Source of the DNA: Candidatus Skiveiella danica
GTDB taxonomy: Bacteria > Pseudomonadota > Gammaproteobacteria > Burkholderiales > Burkholderiaceae_C
Assembly: GCA_016721925.1 (NCBI GenBank)
Contig: JADKHE010000001.1
Coordinates: forward strand, 372,001-436,000
Length of the DNA stretch: 64,000 nt
Direction: 5' to 3'
Every line of letters begins with the position of its first letter. Position 1 is the first letter of the stretch. Positions 1 through 8,041 of the stretch are shown piece after piece. Made by a program: the position numbers and the translations under genes. The notes beneath the pieces were generated by a model. That model worked only from the letters and a program-made list of their open reading frames with translations. It was not told where the DNA came from and ran no database searches.

Positions 1-304
1 GGTGGCCGAAGCGCGCATTGACCTCGGCGATCGGGTCGGTGCCGTCGGCGCCACCCTGCATGGCGCGCATGCGCGCAGCTGCCATGTCCTTGAGGTCGCC
101 GCCGGAGCAGAAGTGCCCGGCGGCGCCGCGCAGCACCACGACGCGCACGGCGTCATCCGACCCGACGGTCTGTTCTGCCTGCGCCAGCGCCTGCTGCAAC
201 TCTGCCACCATGGCCAGAGACATGGCATTGCGGGACTCCGGGCGATTCAGCGTGAGTTCGAGCGCAGGCCCCTGGCGCCGGGCGATGATGGTTTCGAAAG
301 TCAT
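1..304 (-). CDS. enoyl-CoA hydratase/isomerase (crotonase) family, partial
   Basis: The gene runs leftward off the window, so only about 101 N-terminal residues are visible. They show the crotonase start: a conserved LNRPESRNAMS stretch (about residues 18-28), then GAAGHFCSGGDLKDM (about 65-79), whose CSGGDLK forms part of the acyl-CoA/oxyanion pocket. The family hydrates or isomerises acyl-CoAs. It is the third gene of a leftward operon after a carboxylase and an acyl-CoA dehydrogenase, the position of atuE (isohexenylglutaconyl-CoA hydratase) in the acyclic terpene pathway or of a methylglutaconyl-CoA hydratase. I chose ATG 304 because a GGAG lies nine bases upstream; ATG 310 is in frame but too close to it. 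Family sure, substrate inferred from order only. Confidence 0.85.
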   Translation of the reverse strand, partial: MTFETIIARRQGPALELTLNRPESRNAMSLAMVAELQQALAQAEQTVGSDDAVRVVVLRGAAGHFCSGGDLKDMAAARMRAMQGGADGTDPIAEVNARFGH

Positions 305-320
305 GTCCATCTGCTCCGCC

Positions 321-1475
321 TCAGCCCTGCTTGCCGGGCAGGGTGCCTTCGAGCTTGCAGATGATGCCCAGCATGATTTCGTCGGCACCGCCGCCGATCG
401 AAATCAGGCGCCCGTCGCGGTAGGACTGCGAGATCGGGTTGTCGGCAGTGAAACCCATGCCGCCCCAGTACTGCAGGCAGCTGTCGGCCACTTCGCGGCT
501 CAGGCGTCCGGCCTTGAGCTTGGCCATGGAGGCTAGACGGGTGACGTCCTTGCCGGAGACGTAGGACTCGACGGCGCGGTAGGTGAGGGCGCGCAGCGCT
601 TCGACCTCGGTGCGCAACTCCGCCAGGCGGAAATGCACCACCTGGTTGTCCAGGATCGGGCGCCCGAAGGTGTGGCGCTGGCGGGTGTAGTCGATGGTCT
701 GGTCGATCAGATTGTCCAGCGAGCGCAGGCAACCGGCCGCACCGTAGAGCCGCTCTTCCTGGAATTGCAGCATCTGCAGCATGAAGCCCATGCCTTCCTG
801 GCCGATGACGTTGCGCCGGGGAACCCGCACGTTGTCGAAGAACAGCTGGGCGGTGTCGCTGGAATCCATGCCGATCTTTTCAATCTTCTGGCGCGTGATG
901 CCCGGGCTGTTCATCGGCACCATGATGAGCGACTTGTTCTTGTGCGCAGCGCCGTCCGAGGTGTTGGCCAGCAGGCAGCACCAGTCGGCCTGCATGCCGT
1001 TGGTGATCCACATCTTCGAGCCATTGATGATGTAGTCGTCGCCGTCCTTCTCGGCGCGGGTCTTGAGGGCTGCCACGTCGGATCCGCCCCCGGCTTCGCT
1101 GACCCCGATGCAGCCCACCATGTCGCCGGCGATCGCAGGCGCCAGGAACTCCTGGCGCAGCGCGTCCGATCCAAAGCGCGCCAGCGCCGGCGTGCACATG
1201 TCGGTCTGCACGCCGATGGCCATGGGCACGCCGCCGACATTGCAGTCGCCCAGCGCCTCGGCCATCACCATCGAGTAGCTGAAGTCCAGGCCCATCCCGC
1301 CGAATTCGGTGGGGTACTTGATGCCCAGCAGGCCCAGGTCGCCCAGCTTCTTGAACAGCTCATGGGCGGGGAACTGCCCGGCCTTTTCCCATTCCTTGGT
1401 GAAGGGGTTGATCTCGTTGGCCACAAATTTGCGGACGGTATCGGAGATCTGGTTGTGCTCGGACGTGAATTTCAT
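321..1475 (-). CDS. acyl-CoA dehydrogenase, AtuD/isovaleryl-CoA dehydrogenase type
   Basis: A 384-residue flavoprotein of normal family length that oxidises an acyl-CoA to its 2-enoyl-CoA and passes electrons to ETF. Visible are VSEAGGGSDV (substrate/FAD loop, near 125), WITNG (near 150) and the C-terminal FAD region. The usual catalytic glutamate near the C-terminus is replaced (SIGGGADEI), but a glutamate in QEERLYGAAG (near 240) sits where isovaleryl-CoA dehydrogenase carries its base. That pattern suits branched substrates such as citronellyl- or isovaleryl-CoA. It lies 59 bases after the carboxylase and immediately before the enoyl-CoA hydratase. The frame stays open upstream into the carboxylase, but MKFTSEH at 1475 is the family start. 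Chemistry sure; substrate uncertain. Confidence 0.9.
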   Translation of the reverse strand: MKFTSEHNQISDTVRKFVANEINPFTKEWEKAGQFPAHELFKKLGDLGLLGIKYPTEFGGMGLDFSYSMVMAEALGDCNVGGVPMAIGVQTDMCTPALARFGSDALRQEFLAPAIAGDMVGCIGVSEAGGGSDVAALKTRAEKDGDDYIINGSKMWITNGMQADWCCLLANTSDGAAHKNKSLIMVPMNSPGITRQKIEKIGMDSSDTAQLFFDNVRVPRRNVIGQEGMGFMLQMLQFQEERLYGAAGCLRSLDNLIDQTIDYTRQRHTFGRPILDNQVVHFRLAELRTEVEALRALTYRAVESYVSGKDVTRLASMAKLKAGRLSREVADSCLQYWGGMGFTADNPISQSYRDGRLISIGGGADEIMLGIICKLEGTLPGKQG

Positions 1476-1534
1476 GAAAGGCTTTCGTTCGACGGGAAAG
1501 AAGGTGGAAAAAGGGGGGGCGGCTGGCCAACGCG

Positions 1535-3145
1535 TCACATGCGGGCCACGCCAAAGGCATTGGGTTGAAGCGGGCGCGCCTGCGCCTCGGCTGCAATGGC
1601 CAGGCACATGCCGAGCAGGCGGCGCGTGTCGCGCGGATCGATGATCCCGTCGTCCCACAGGCGCGCCGTGCCGAACAGCGCGGCGGACTCCTTGTCCAGG
1701 CGCAGGCGCAGGCCATCCGACATGGCCTTCAGGGCTTCTTCGTTGGCGGTCATGCCGGTGCGCTCGATCTTGGCGCGGTTGACGATGTCCATCACCTTGG
1801 CGGCCTGGGCGCCGCCCATCACGGCGGTGCGGGCGGTGGGCCAGCTGAATATGAAGCGCGGATCGAAGCCGCGTCCGCACATGCCGTAGTTGCCCGCCCC
1901 ATAGGAGCCGCCGAGCACGATGGTGAACTTGGGCACGCGGGCATTGGCCACGGCCTGGATCATCTTGGATCCGTGCTTGATGGCGCCGCTGCGCTCGGCC
2001 ACGGAGCCCACCATGTAGCCCGTGGTGTTCTGCAGAAAGATCAGCGGTGTGGCACTCTGGTCGCACAACTGGATGAACTGCGCCGCCTTGGTGGAGCCGC
2101 TGGGCTGGATCGGTCCGTTGTTGCCCAGGATGCCGACCAGCCGGCCCTGCAGGCGGGCGTGTCCGCACATCATCTCAGCGGCGTACTCGGCCTTGAACTC
2201 CAGGAAGTCGGAGCCGTCCACCAGGCGTGCAATCACCTCGCGCACATCGTAGGGCTCGCGCTCGTCGGCGGGCACGATGCCCAGCAGTTCCTGTTCGTCG
2301 TACAGGGGCTCGGACCAGGCGCCCGGTGCGGGCACCGTGTCCCATTGCAGCTTGTCCAGCACTTCACGCGCCATCGCGATCGCGTGGGCGTCGTCTTCAC
2401 ACAGGTACTCGCCCAGCCCGGTGACCTGGGCATGGGTTTCCGCGCCGCCGAGTTCCTCGTCGGTGCATTCCTCGCCAATCGCGGCCTTGACGAGCGGCGG
2501 GCCCGCCAGGTAGATGCTGGAACGGCCCCGCACCAGGATGACGTAGTCGGAAAGGCCGGGCAGGTAGGCGCCACCGGCGGTGGACGAGCCGTGCACCACG
2601 GCAATCTGCGGGATGCCTTGCGCCGACAGGCGGGCCTGGTTGGCGAAACTGCGTCCGCCGTCTACAAAGATTTCGCTCTGGTACATCAGGTTGGCGCCAC
2701 CGCTTTCCACCAGATAGATCACCGGCAGCTTGTTCTCGCGGGCGATCTCCTGGGCGCGCAGGGCCTTGCGCAAACCCATGGGCGCCACGGTGCCGCCTTT
2801 GACCGCGCTGTCGCTTGCGGATATCAGGCAACGCCGTCCCGCCACCACGCCGATGCCGACGATGGAGCCGCCGCCCATGACCGACTTCTTTCCATCGTCG
2901 TCGTGCATGTTGAGACCGGCCAGGCGGCTGAGTTCCAGGAAGGGCGAGCCCCGGTCCAGCAGGCGGGCGACGCGTTCGCGCGGCAGCAACTGGCCGCGCT
3001 TTTCGAATTTGTCGCGCTTTGACGCGGACTCGGCGATCACCATCTGCTCAAGTCGCTGGACTTCCCCGAGCAACTCTTCCATGCGCCGTGCGTTGGCGGC
3101 GAACGATGCGGTCTGGGGTTTGATCTTGGAACGAATGACGGGCAT
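1535..3145 (-). CDS. acyl-CoA carboxylase carboxyltransferase (beta) subunit, geranyl-/methylcrotonyl-CoA type
   Basis: A 536-residue biotin-dependent carboxyltransferase that moves CO2 from carboxybiotin onto an enoyl-CoA. The N-terminal crotonase-fold half carries KRGQLLPRERVARLLD (near 47-62), SGGANLMYQSEIF and the oxyanion segment GSSTAGGAYLPGLSD; the C-terminal half carries GILGNNGPI and GGSYGAGNYGM. The segment after SGGANL is about three residues shorter than in methylcrotonyl-CoA carboxylases as I remember them, which favours geranyl-CoA carboxylase (AtuC). The following genes are in the atuC-D-E order. The biotin carboxylase subunit is not in the window and should lie beyond its left edge. 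ATG 3145 is the family start. Geranyl versus methylcrotonyl is inferred. Confidence 0.88.
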   Translation of the reverse strand: MPVIRSKIKPQTASFAANARRMEELLGEVQRLEQMVIAESASKRDKFEKRGQLLPRERVARLLDRGSPFLELSRLAGLNMHDDDGKKSVMGGGSIVGIGVVAGRRCLISASDSAVKGGTVAPMGLRKALRAQEIARENKLPVIYLVESGGANLMYQSEIFVDGGRSFANQARLSAQGIPQIAVVHGSSTAGGAYLPGLSDYVILVRGRSSIYLAGPPLVKAAIGEECTDEELGGAETHAQVTGLGEYLCEDDAHAIAMAREVLDKLQWDTVPAPGAWSEPLYDEQELLGIVPADEREPYDVREVIARLVDGSDFLEFKAEYAAEMMCGHARLQGRLVGILGNNGPIQPSGSTKAAQFIQLCDQSATPLIFLQNTTGYMVGSVAERSGAIKHGSKMIQAVANARVPKFTIVLGGSYGAGNYGMCGRGFDPRFIFSWPTARTAVMGGAQAAKVMDIVNRAKIERTGMTANEEALKAMSDGLRLRLDKESAALFGTARLWDDGIIDPRDTRRLLGMCLAIAAEAQARPLQPNAFGVARM

Positions 3146-3186
3146 GGAAACGGATCCTCTGAATGGCTCCGCATTAGACCGTGATG

Positions 3187-3200
3187 TGACGTTAACGTCA
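3187..3200. promoter_or_regulatory. 14-bp perfect palindrome, probable MerR/LiuR-type operator
   Basis: TGACGTTAACGTCA lies in the gap between the leftward carboxylase operon and the rightward SCP2/MerR pair, 42 bases from the carboxylase start. MerR-family regulators bind such compact dyads between promoter elements. The divergent MerR gene is the obvious candidate to bind here and control both directions. Confidence 0.6.
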
Positions 3201-3311
3201 ACTTAATGTCGTATAGGTATTTTCCCTATGCGGTTGGTTAGGTCGCGCTGGTAGCATGCGGGCGCTGCCTGTTACGGGCACTGTCCATCTGTACGACCCA
3301 CGAGGAAAACC

Positions 3312-3608
3312 ATGAACCTTGAAGCCTGCACCGAAGCCATTCGCACCAAAGTCGGAGCCGACAGCGGCCTGGCCGCCACCCTGAAGTTCGACTGCGGGGA
3401 TGACGGTTTCGTCTATATCGACGGCCAGTCCACCCCGAACTCGGTAAGCAATGAGAATCGCGACGCCGACTGCACCGTGGGCATCAAGCTGGAAGACCTG
3501 AACGCCCTGCTGACGGGTGACCTCGAGCCCGCCACGGGATTCATGATGGGCAAGCTCAAAGTCAGTGGTGACATGAGCGTGGCCATGCGTCTGCAGCGCG
3601 TCATCTGA
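3312..3608 (+). CDS. SCP2 sterol-binding domain protein
   Basis: A 98-residue single-domain protein of the SCP2 sterol-carrier fold: DCGDDGFVYIDG (near 24-35), DADCTVGIKLEDLNALLTG (near 50-68) and the closing GFMMGKLKVSGDMSVAMRL are all typical. It is soluble with no signal peptide. The family binds fatty acyl-CoAs and other hydrophobic ligands, which fits a partner role for the adjacent acyl-CoA degradation operon transcribed the other way. AGGAAAACC precedes the ATG. It probably shares a transcript with the MerR regulator 22 bases downstream. Confidence 0.85.
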   Translation: MNLEACTEAIRTKVGADSGLAATLKFDCGDDGFVYIDGQSTPNSVSNENRDADCTVGIKLEDLNALLTGDLEPATGFMMGKLKVSGDMSVAMRLQRVI

Positions 3609-3630
3609 TCGCCTTCGCCGATCCCACCGA

Positions 3631-4167
3631 ATGAACGCGCCAGCGCCAGACACCCCTGCGGCCACCGGCGGCGGCCGCCGCGTGCGCGCGGCGAACGCAG
3701 CGCTGGCCACCGATGCGCAGGCTTTTGTCGATTCCCATCGCGAGATGGGCACGACGGAGCTGTTCGGCATCACCGAGCTGTGCAAGGAATTCGGCATTAC
3801 GTTGCGAGCCCTGCGTTTCTACGAAGACAAAGGGCTGCTGGCACCGCGCCGGGTCAATGGCGCGCGCGTCTACACACGGCGGGATCGGGCGCGGCTGGCC
3901 CTGATCATCCGCGCCAAGAACATCGGCTCTTCGCTGGCGGACATCAAGCGCTACCTCGATCTGTACGGGGATCAGGGCGAAGGCCGCTCGCAGCAGCTCG
4001 ACTACGTCATTGCGCGCACCGATGCCGCCATTGCCGAACTGGAGCAAAAGCGCGCCGAGATCGAAAAGACGCTGGCAGAACTGCGGGTGATCAACGCCAC
4101 CTGTCGCGGGCATCTGGAAGCGCGTCGCGCAACGGCAGGCAAGCGCCTGGAAGACGGCGTCAACTGA
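3631..4167 (+). CDS. MerR-family transcriptional regulator, LiuR-like
   Basis: A 178-residue regulator with an unusually long N-terminal tail (about 45 residues, Ala/Pro/Arg-rich). The MerR winged helix follows at about 47-115 (ITELCKEFGITLRALRFYED, then GLLAPRRVNGARVYTRRD), then a coiled coil (DAAIAELEQKRAEIEKTLAEL) that forms the dimer. It has no metal-binding cysteines at the effector end, so it belongs with the acyl-CoA-sensing LiuR-like group rather than the metal sensors. Its place beside a divergent acyl-CoA operon, with a palindrome in the shared gap, supports control of that operon. The alternative starts further in would remove only the disordered tail. Confidence 0.85.
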   Translation: MNAPAPDTPAATGGGRRVRAANAALATDAQAFVDSHREMGTTELFGITELCKEFGITLRALRFYEDKGLLAPRRVNGARVYTRRDRARLALIIRAKNIGSSLADIKRYLDLYGDQGEGRSQQLDYVIARTDAAIAELEQKRAEIEKTLAELRVINATCRGHLEARRATAGKRLEDGVN

Positions 4168-4179
4168 CGCGGTCTGCCC

Positions 4180-5001
4180 TTAGCGGAAGCGCCAGGTCAG
4201 GCCGGCGGTTGCCGCGAGTGCGCGGGTTCGCGGGTTCTGGTTGTCCGCGGTCTGAATCACGCCCAAGGCCAGATCCAGATCATCGTTGGGCGACCAGATC
4301 GCGCCCAGTTCCACAAAGCCCGTGCGCACGCGCTGTTCGCTGGACCGCACCCATTGCGCGCCCAGGTCCAGCGCCAGCCTCCACTGGGGGGTCAACTGCC
4401 ACACGGGTGCAGCGGAGAGGCGCATCGGGGTCGAGTCGGGGCTGTTGCCGGAAGCGCGATAACGCAGGCGCCCCGCGCTTGCATTGACATGGATCGCGCC
4501 GAATGGCAGGTCCTGGCTCAGGATGAAGGTCAGGTTTCCCCCCATGCTGGCGCTGCCCAGACCCGCTGTTTCCGCGCTGTTGCTGACCGGCATCAGGAAT
4601 TCGAGCTTTGCCGCAGCGCTGGTTCCTTCGGCGGTGGCGTCCAGAAACCGCCATTTACCGCCGAGTGTCGGATTGCCCGCGCCACGAGCCTCATGCTGGC
4701 CGCCGCCTGTGTGCAGATGCACGTAGACACCGCCGGCATAGAGATCGACGGTTTCGGCAACACCTCGCGTATAGACCGCCGCCAGGCTGCCAGACCGGTC
4801 ACTGACGCCGCGGGTCGTGATGCGCGACTGGTTCAGCGACACCTCCAGCTGGTTGCCTCCGCTGCCTTGCGTGCTGGTGTCGTCGGTAATCAGCGGCTGA
4901 AGGGCTACCGCCTGGGTTGCGAACAGGGCCGCAGCCAGAACGAAGGTGTGGGCCAGGACGTTTCGTGGCCGTGGAACAGAGGCGGACGGTATTGGCAACA
5001 C
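4180..5001 (-). CDS. outer-membrane beta-barrel-type protein (phenol-degradation MetA/transporter-like)
   Basis: A 273-residue secreted protein. The first 34 residues look like a Sec signal (HTFVLAAALFATQAVA then LQPLITDD). The remainder alternates polar and hydrophobic residues in short strands rich in Gly, Ala and aromatics, ending in TAGLTWRFR, as outer-membrane barrels do. The opening LITDDT and the LEFLMPVSNSAETAGLGS segment resemble proteins annotated as transporters of the MetA/phenol-degradation outer-membrane family. No substrate can be read from it. The start is weak: GTG 5001 opens the frame and I see no clear ribosome-binding site. It is convergent with the MerR gene, 12 bases apart. 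Confidence 0.6.
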   Translation of the reverse strand: MLPIPSASVPRPRNVLAHTFVLAAALFATQAVALQPLITDDTSTQGSGGNQLEVSLNQSRITTRGVSDRSGSLAAVYTRGVAETVDLYAGGVYVHLHTGGGQHEARGAGNPTLGGKWRFLDATAEGTSAAAKLEFLMPVSNSAETAGLGSASMGGNLTFILSQDLPFGAIHVNASAGRLRYRASGNSPDSTPMRLSAAPVWQLTPQWRLALDLGAQWVRSSEQRVRTGFVELGAIWSPNDDLDLALGVIQTADNQNPRTRALAATAGLTWRFR

Positions 5002-5191
5002 GGGCTTGGCGATGATTGACGGATGGTCGGTCCACTATAACGAGAGCCGTTCTCACCAAGTCCCGCCGGTGTCACATTGAATGGGGTCCCGCGCAGAAGG
5101 TCGCGATCGACCCGTTGGGTCCTGTCAAGATGGCCAGTTGCAGAGGATGGGAAAATGAATGTCGATTGGGTTCCTTTGACGGCATTTCGAA

Positions 5192-6091
5192 ATGAGTGAC
5201 AAGAACGAATGTTCCTGCAGCCGTGGTTGTGGGGCCAACCCCGTCGAGGGACTTGACCCGGTAGCGGCCTCAGAACGCCCGCTGAGCAACGAGCAACAGT
5301 GGTTCCGTTCCCGTTTTCGCATTCCGGGAATGGACTGCCCTTCAGAAGAGCAGATGATCCGTCTGCGCCTGGCCGACGTGCCTGTCCGTTTCATGGTTTT
5401 CGACATTCCGGGCCGAACCCTGGTTGTCGGCCACGCCGGTGACGTCAAGCAGGTGATCGAGCGACTGGTTCCGCTGGGCTATGGCGCGGCATTGATGGAG
5501 TCCCAGCCACTCTCAGCGGACACGGTGATCCCGCCAACGGATGCCGCAGCGGAAGCCAGGGTGCTTCGGCTGTTGCTGGGGATCAATGCGCTGATGTTTC
5601 TTGTCGAAATGGTTGCGGGCTTCTGGGCGGACTCCGCGGCACTGATCGCCGATGCGGCGGACATGCTTGCCGACGCTGCGGTGTATGGCGTTGCGCTGTA
5701 TGCCGTGGGGCGGGACCCCAGGCATAAGCTGCGGTCCGCACGAATCTCCGGGTTATTGCAGCTTGTTCTTGCTGTCGGCGCATTGTCTGAAACGGGGCGA
5801 AGGGTGCTTACCGGAAGTTCCCCGGACGAATTGGCGATGATTGGAATCTCCGTACTTGCGCTGGCAGCCAATGTCTGGTGCCTGTCCCTGATTTCCGGTC
5901 ATCGGGACAAGGGCGTCCATATGCGCGCCAGTTACATCTTTTCTGCAAACGATGTGTTGGCCAACCTGGGTGTGATTCTGGCCGGTGTGCTGGTCACTTG
6001 GAGCGGGAGTCCTCTTCCCGACTGGATCATCGGAGGCCTGATCGGGACGATGGTTCTCATCGGGTCCATCCGCATCTTGAGATTGCGCTGA
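5192..6091 (+). CDS. CDF-like cation transporter with N-terminal heavy-metal-associated-like domain
   Basis: A 299-residue membrane protein. The N-terminal part has a Cys cluster (CSCSRGCG, near 8-15) and an HMA-like fold with IPGMDCPSEEQM in place of GMTCxxC. From about 125 there are five or six hydrophobic helices matching the cation diffusion facilitator core. The metal-site helices are changed: the second reads DAADMLADAAVYG and the fifth SANDVLANLGVILAG, so the usual His/Asp pairs become Asp/Asp and Asn/Asp. The C-terminal cytoplasmic domain is missing, the protein ending at RILRLR. Metal transport is therefore likely but unproved, and the ion may differ from zinc. It stands alone with no clear partner gene. 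Confidence 0.72.
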   Translation: MSDKNECSCSRGCGANPVEGLDPVAASERPLSNEQQWFRSRFRIPGMDCPSEEQMIRLRLADVPVRFMVFDIPGRTLVVGHAGDVKQVIERLVPLGYGAALMESQPLSADTVIPPTDAAAEARVLRLLLGINALMFLVEMVAGFWADSAALIADAADMLADAAVYGVALYAVGRDPRHKLRSARISGLLQLVLAVGALSETGRRVLTGSSPDELAMIGISVLALAANVWCLSLISGHRDKGVHMRASYIFSANDVLANLGVILAGVLVTWSGSPLPDWIIGGLIGTMVLIGSIRILRLR

Positions 6092-6144
6092 ATCTGAAGG
6101 CCAATTCAGTTGAAAGGATCGACCGTGAAGACATCAAGACGCCT

Positions 6145-6200
6145 GGACTTCACCGCTGAGTGAATCAGCCGGAAGCAGATCGAACGTGCGGGTGAAGTCC
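6145..6200. repeat. 10-bp inverted repeat in a convergent gap
   Basis: GGACTTCACC at 6145-6154 is exactly complementary to GGTGAAGTCC at 6191-6200, with 36 bases between. It lies between the convergent CDF-like gene and the AbfD/HpaB-family gene, so it could be a weak bidirectional terminator, or the ends of a small decayed insertion. There is no T tract. Confidence 0.45.
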
Positions 6201-6245
6201 ATCGGGCACACGCGGTGCGTGACTCCGGCTCGTGCGGCCCCCGAA

Positions 6246-7916
6246 TCAAAGGGTTGAACCGGGCTCGCTGCGCGAGGGAAGTGTTTGCTCCAGAGTGGGC
6301 AAGTCCACCATGACGGGCGCGCCGGGCACGGTGCAACCCGTGTCGCAGCATTTGCCGGGCTGGCGGTTGCGTGTGATGGCACGCGCCGGGTCGTGTGGGG
6401 CGGCGGCCGGCGTGCCGTCGGCGGCGACGCCACGCTGCAGCAGGCGCTCCACCAGTTCCACCTTCGAGCCGATGGGGTAATTGCGGTAAATCTCCTGCTT
6501 CATGGCGGCGGGTGAGCCGCCGCCGTGCAGGCTGATCACGCTGTACCAGCCGCCCTGGTAGCCGGCGGTGAGGTCTTCGATGAAGCGGGCGGTCTGAATG
6601 CGCTGCTCGTAGGGCACGTCCGGGCTGGCGCGCAACACGTCCGAGAGCTTCGCAGCCGTCTCGGGGTTATGGTCTTCGTCCGGCCCGGGCAGGGTGACGA
6701 TCAGGCCGCCGCTCACGTAGTGCGCGATGCGGTGCATGTCGTAGATCTTGGTGGCCAGCAGCAGCTTGCCGATGTTGGAGAACACCGGGTCGGGCATGAA
6801 GCTGTGGCTGTGCTCGTCGGGCTTGGCGTAGACGCTGGCGGCCACGCCGCAGGCAAAGAAGCTCTCGGTGATGGTGATGAGCTCGACCATCTGCTCGCGC
6901 AGGTGGGTTTCTTTTCCCGGATCAAAGCCGTTGGCCTCGCACATCAGCGCGCCGGCCCCGATCAGCAGGTCGCCGAAGCCGGCGCGTGCGCCGATGCAGG
7001 TATGGCGGTGGTGCGTGGCGTAGCTATAGGTCAGGTGGCCCGAATGCTCCCATTCGCCGTCGTAGAACACGTCGTCCATGGGCACGAAGACACGCTCGAA
7101 AATGCACACGCCGGTGCTCTGGCCGTATTTGCGGCTGAACAGGGCGTCACCATGCTCCAGCGTTTCGCCCGGGCGCCCGGCCGGGCGGGCCACGATGGTC
7201 AGGCCCGGCGCGTCGATCGGCACGGCGCAGCAGACGGCGAAGTCGGCGTCCTCAATCCCCATGTTGCGGCAGGGCATGACCAGCAACTCGTGCATGTAGG
7301 GCGCGCCGGTGACGATGGCCTTGGTGCCGCTGATCACAATGCCGCGCCGACCGTTGCGCACGGCGTTGCGCTCGACGATGTGCACGTAGCTGTCCGGGTT
7401 GTTTTGTTCGAACGGGCGGCGGCTTCGGTCGCCCTTGGCGTCGGTCATGGCCACGCCCAGCGTCAGGTCCTGGTCCTGCACGCGGTGCAGGTAGTTCAGG
7501 AAGCGTGCGGTGTTCTCCGTGGTGCCGCGCGCGTCGTCGATGCGGGCGCTGACCTGGCCGATGGCGTTCAGCGCATCGTGCGTCAGGTAGCGCTGCGCGC
7601 AGCCGGTTTCCTGGCACACCAGGCGCACGGCTTCGAGCTTGTTGAGCAGGTCGCCGCTGCTCATGTCGATGTGGCTCAGCCGGTTCACCACCTTGCCGCT
7701 GGTGTGCTGCACGGCCGTCATCAGGCGGGCATATTCCGGCTTGAGCGCGTAGTCGTAGGTCAGGGCGATGGCGTTGAGGCCGGGCTGGAAGGCGCGCTCA
7801 TCGGCCACGCTGGCCACGCGCCGACCATCGACAAAGACCCGCGGGCTGTAGCGGCGCAGCGATTCGCGGTAGTCCGCGCCGGACATCAAGGGGTGGCTTG
7901 CATCTCTGTGTTTCAC
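6246..7916 (-). CDS. 4-hydroxybutyryl-CoA dehydratase / 4-hydroxyphenylacetate 3-hydroxylase (HpaB) family protein
   Basis: About 556 residues. The match is to the flavin-binding AbfD/HpaB fold: MTDAKGDRSRRP (near 150), the FAD-domain segment PFEQNNPDSY, HRHTCIGARAGFGDLLIGA (near 310-328) and the C-terminal SLHGGGSPAAMKQ. Against the clostridial dehydratase as I remember it, only two of four [4Fe-4S] ligands survive: the first Cys (CAQRY in place of CFQRC) and the His of HRH; the others are Tyr and Ala. It may therefore act as an isomerase or monooxygenase-like enzyme rather than the radical dehydratase. A C-terminal extension of about 55 residues has KCCDTGC. I chose GTG 7916 because AAAGGA lies six bases upstream; ATG 7886 is the alternative. 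It is divergent from a TetR gene. Confidence 0.8.
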   Translation of the reverse strand: MKHRDASHPLMSGADYRESLRRYSPRVFVDGRRVASVADERAFQPGLNAIALTYDYALKPEYARLMTAVQHTSGKVVNRLSHIDMSSGDLLNKLEAVRLVCQETGCAQRYLTHDALNAIGQVSARIDDARGTTENTARFLNYLHRVQDQDLTLGVAMTDAKGDRSRRPFEQNNPDSYVHIVERNAVRNGRRGIVISGTKAIVTGAPYMHELLVMPCRNMGIEDADFAVCCAVPIDAPGLTIVARPAGRPGETLEHGDALFSRKYGQSTGVCIFERVFVPMDDVFYDGEWEHSGHLTYSYATHHRHTCIGARAGFGDLLIGAGALMCEANGFDPGKETHLREQMVELITITESFFACGVAASVYAKPDEHSHSFMPDPVFSNIGKLLLATKIYDMHRIAHYVSGGLIVTLPGPDEDHNPETAAKLSDVLRASPDVPYEQRIQTARFIEDLTAGYQGGWYSVISLHGGGSPAAMKQEIYRNYPIGSKVELVERLLQRGVAADGTPAAAPHDPARAITRNRQPGKCCDTGCTVPGAPVMVDLPTLEQTLPSRSEPGSTL

Positions 7917-7975
7917 ACATTGTCCTTTGCTGAATTGACTGAAATCGAGACAACAAAATGTCTTTGAATCAATGA

Positions 7976-7992
7976 TTTGAACAGTGTTCAAA
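7976..7992. promoter_or_regulatory. probable TetR-family operator
   Basis: TTTGAACAGTGTTCAAA is a palindrome with one central base, centred between the divergent HpaB/AbfD-family gene (start 7916) and the TetR gene (start 8042). Size, symmetry and place are what a TetR dimer needs to control both genes. A second half-site-like stretch, CAACGTTCAA, follows about ten bases on. Confidence 0.6.
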
Positions 7993-8041
7993 ATACATTG
8001 CAACGTTCAATCTGATTAATGCCAGCCAGAGGTTGGCTATC

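Noticed and set aside
6525..7967. A 480-residue frame opposite the AbfD/HpaB-family gene
   Set aside because: Antisense shadow; the sense frame matches a known family along its whole length.
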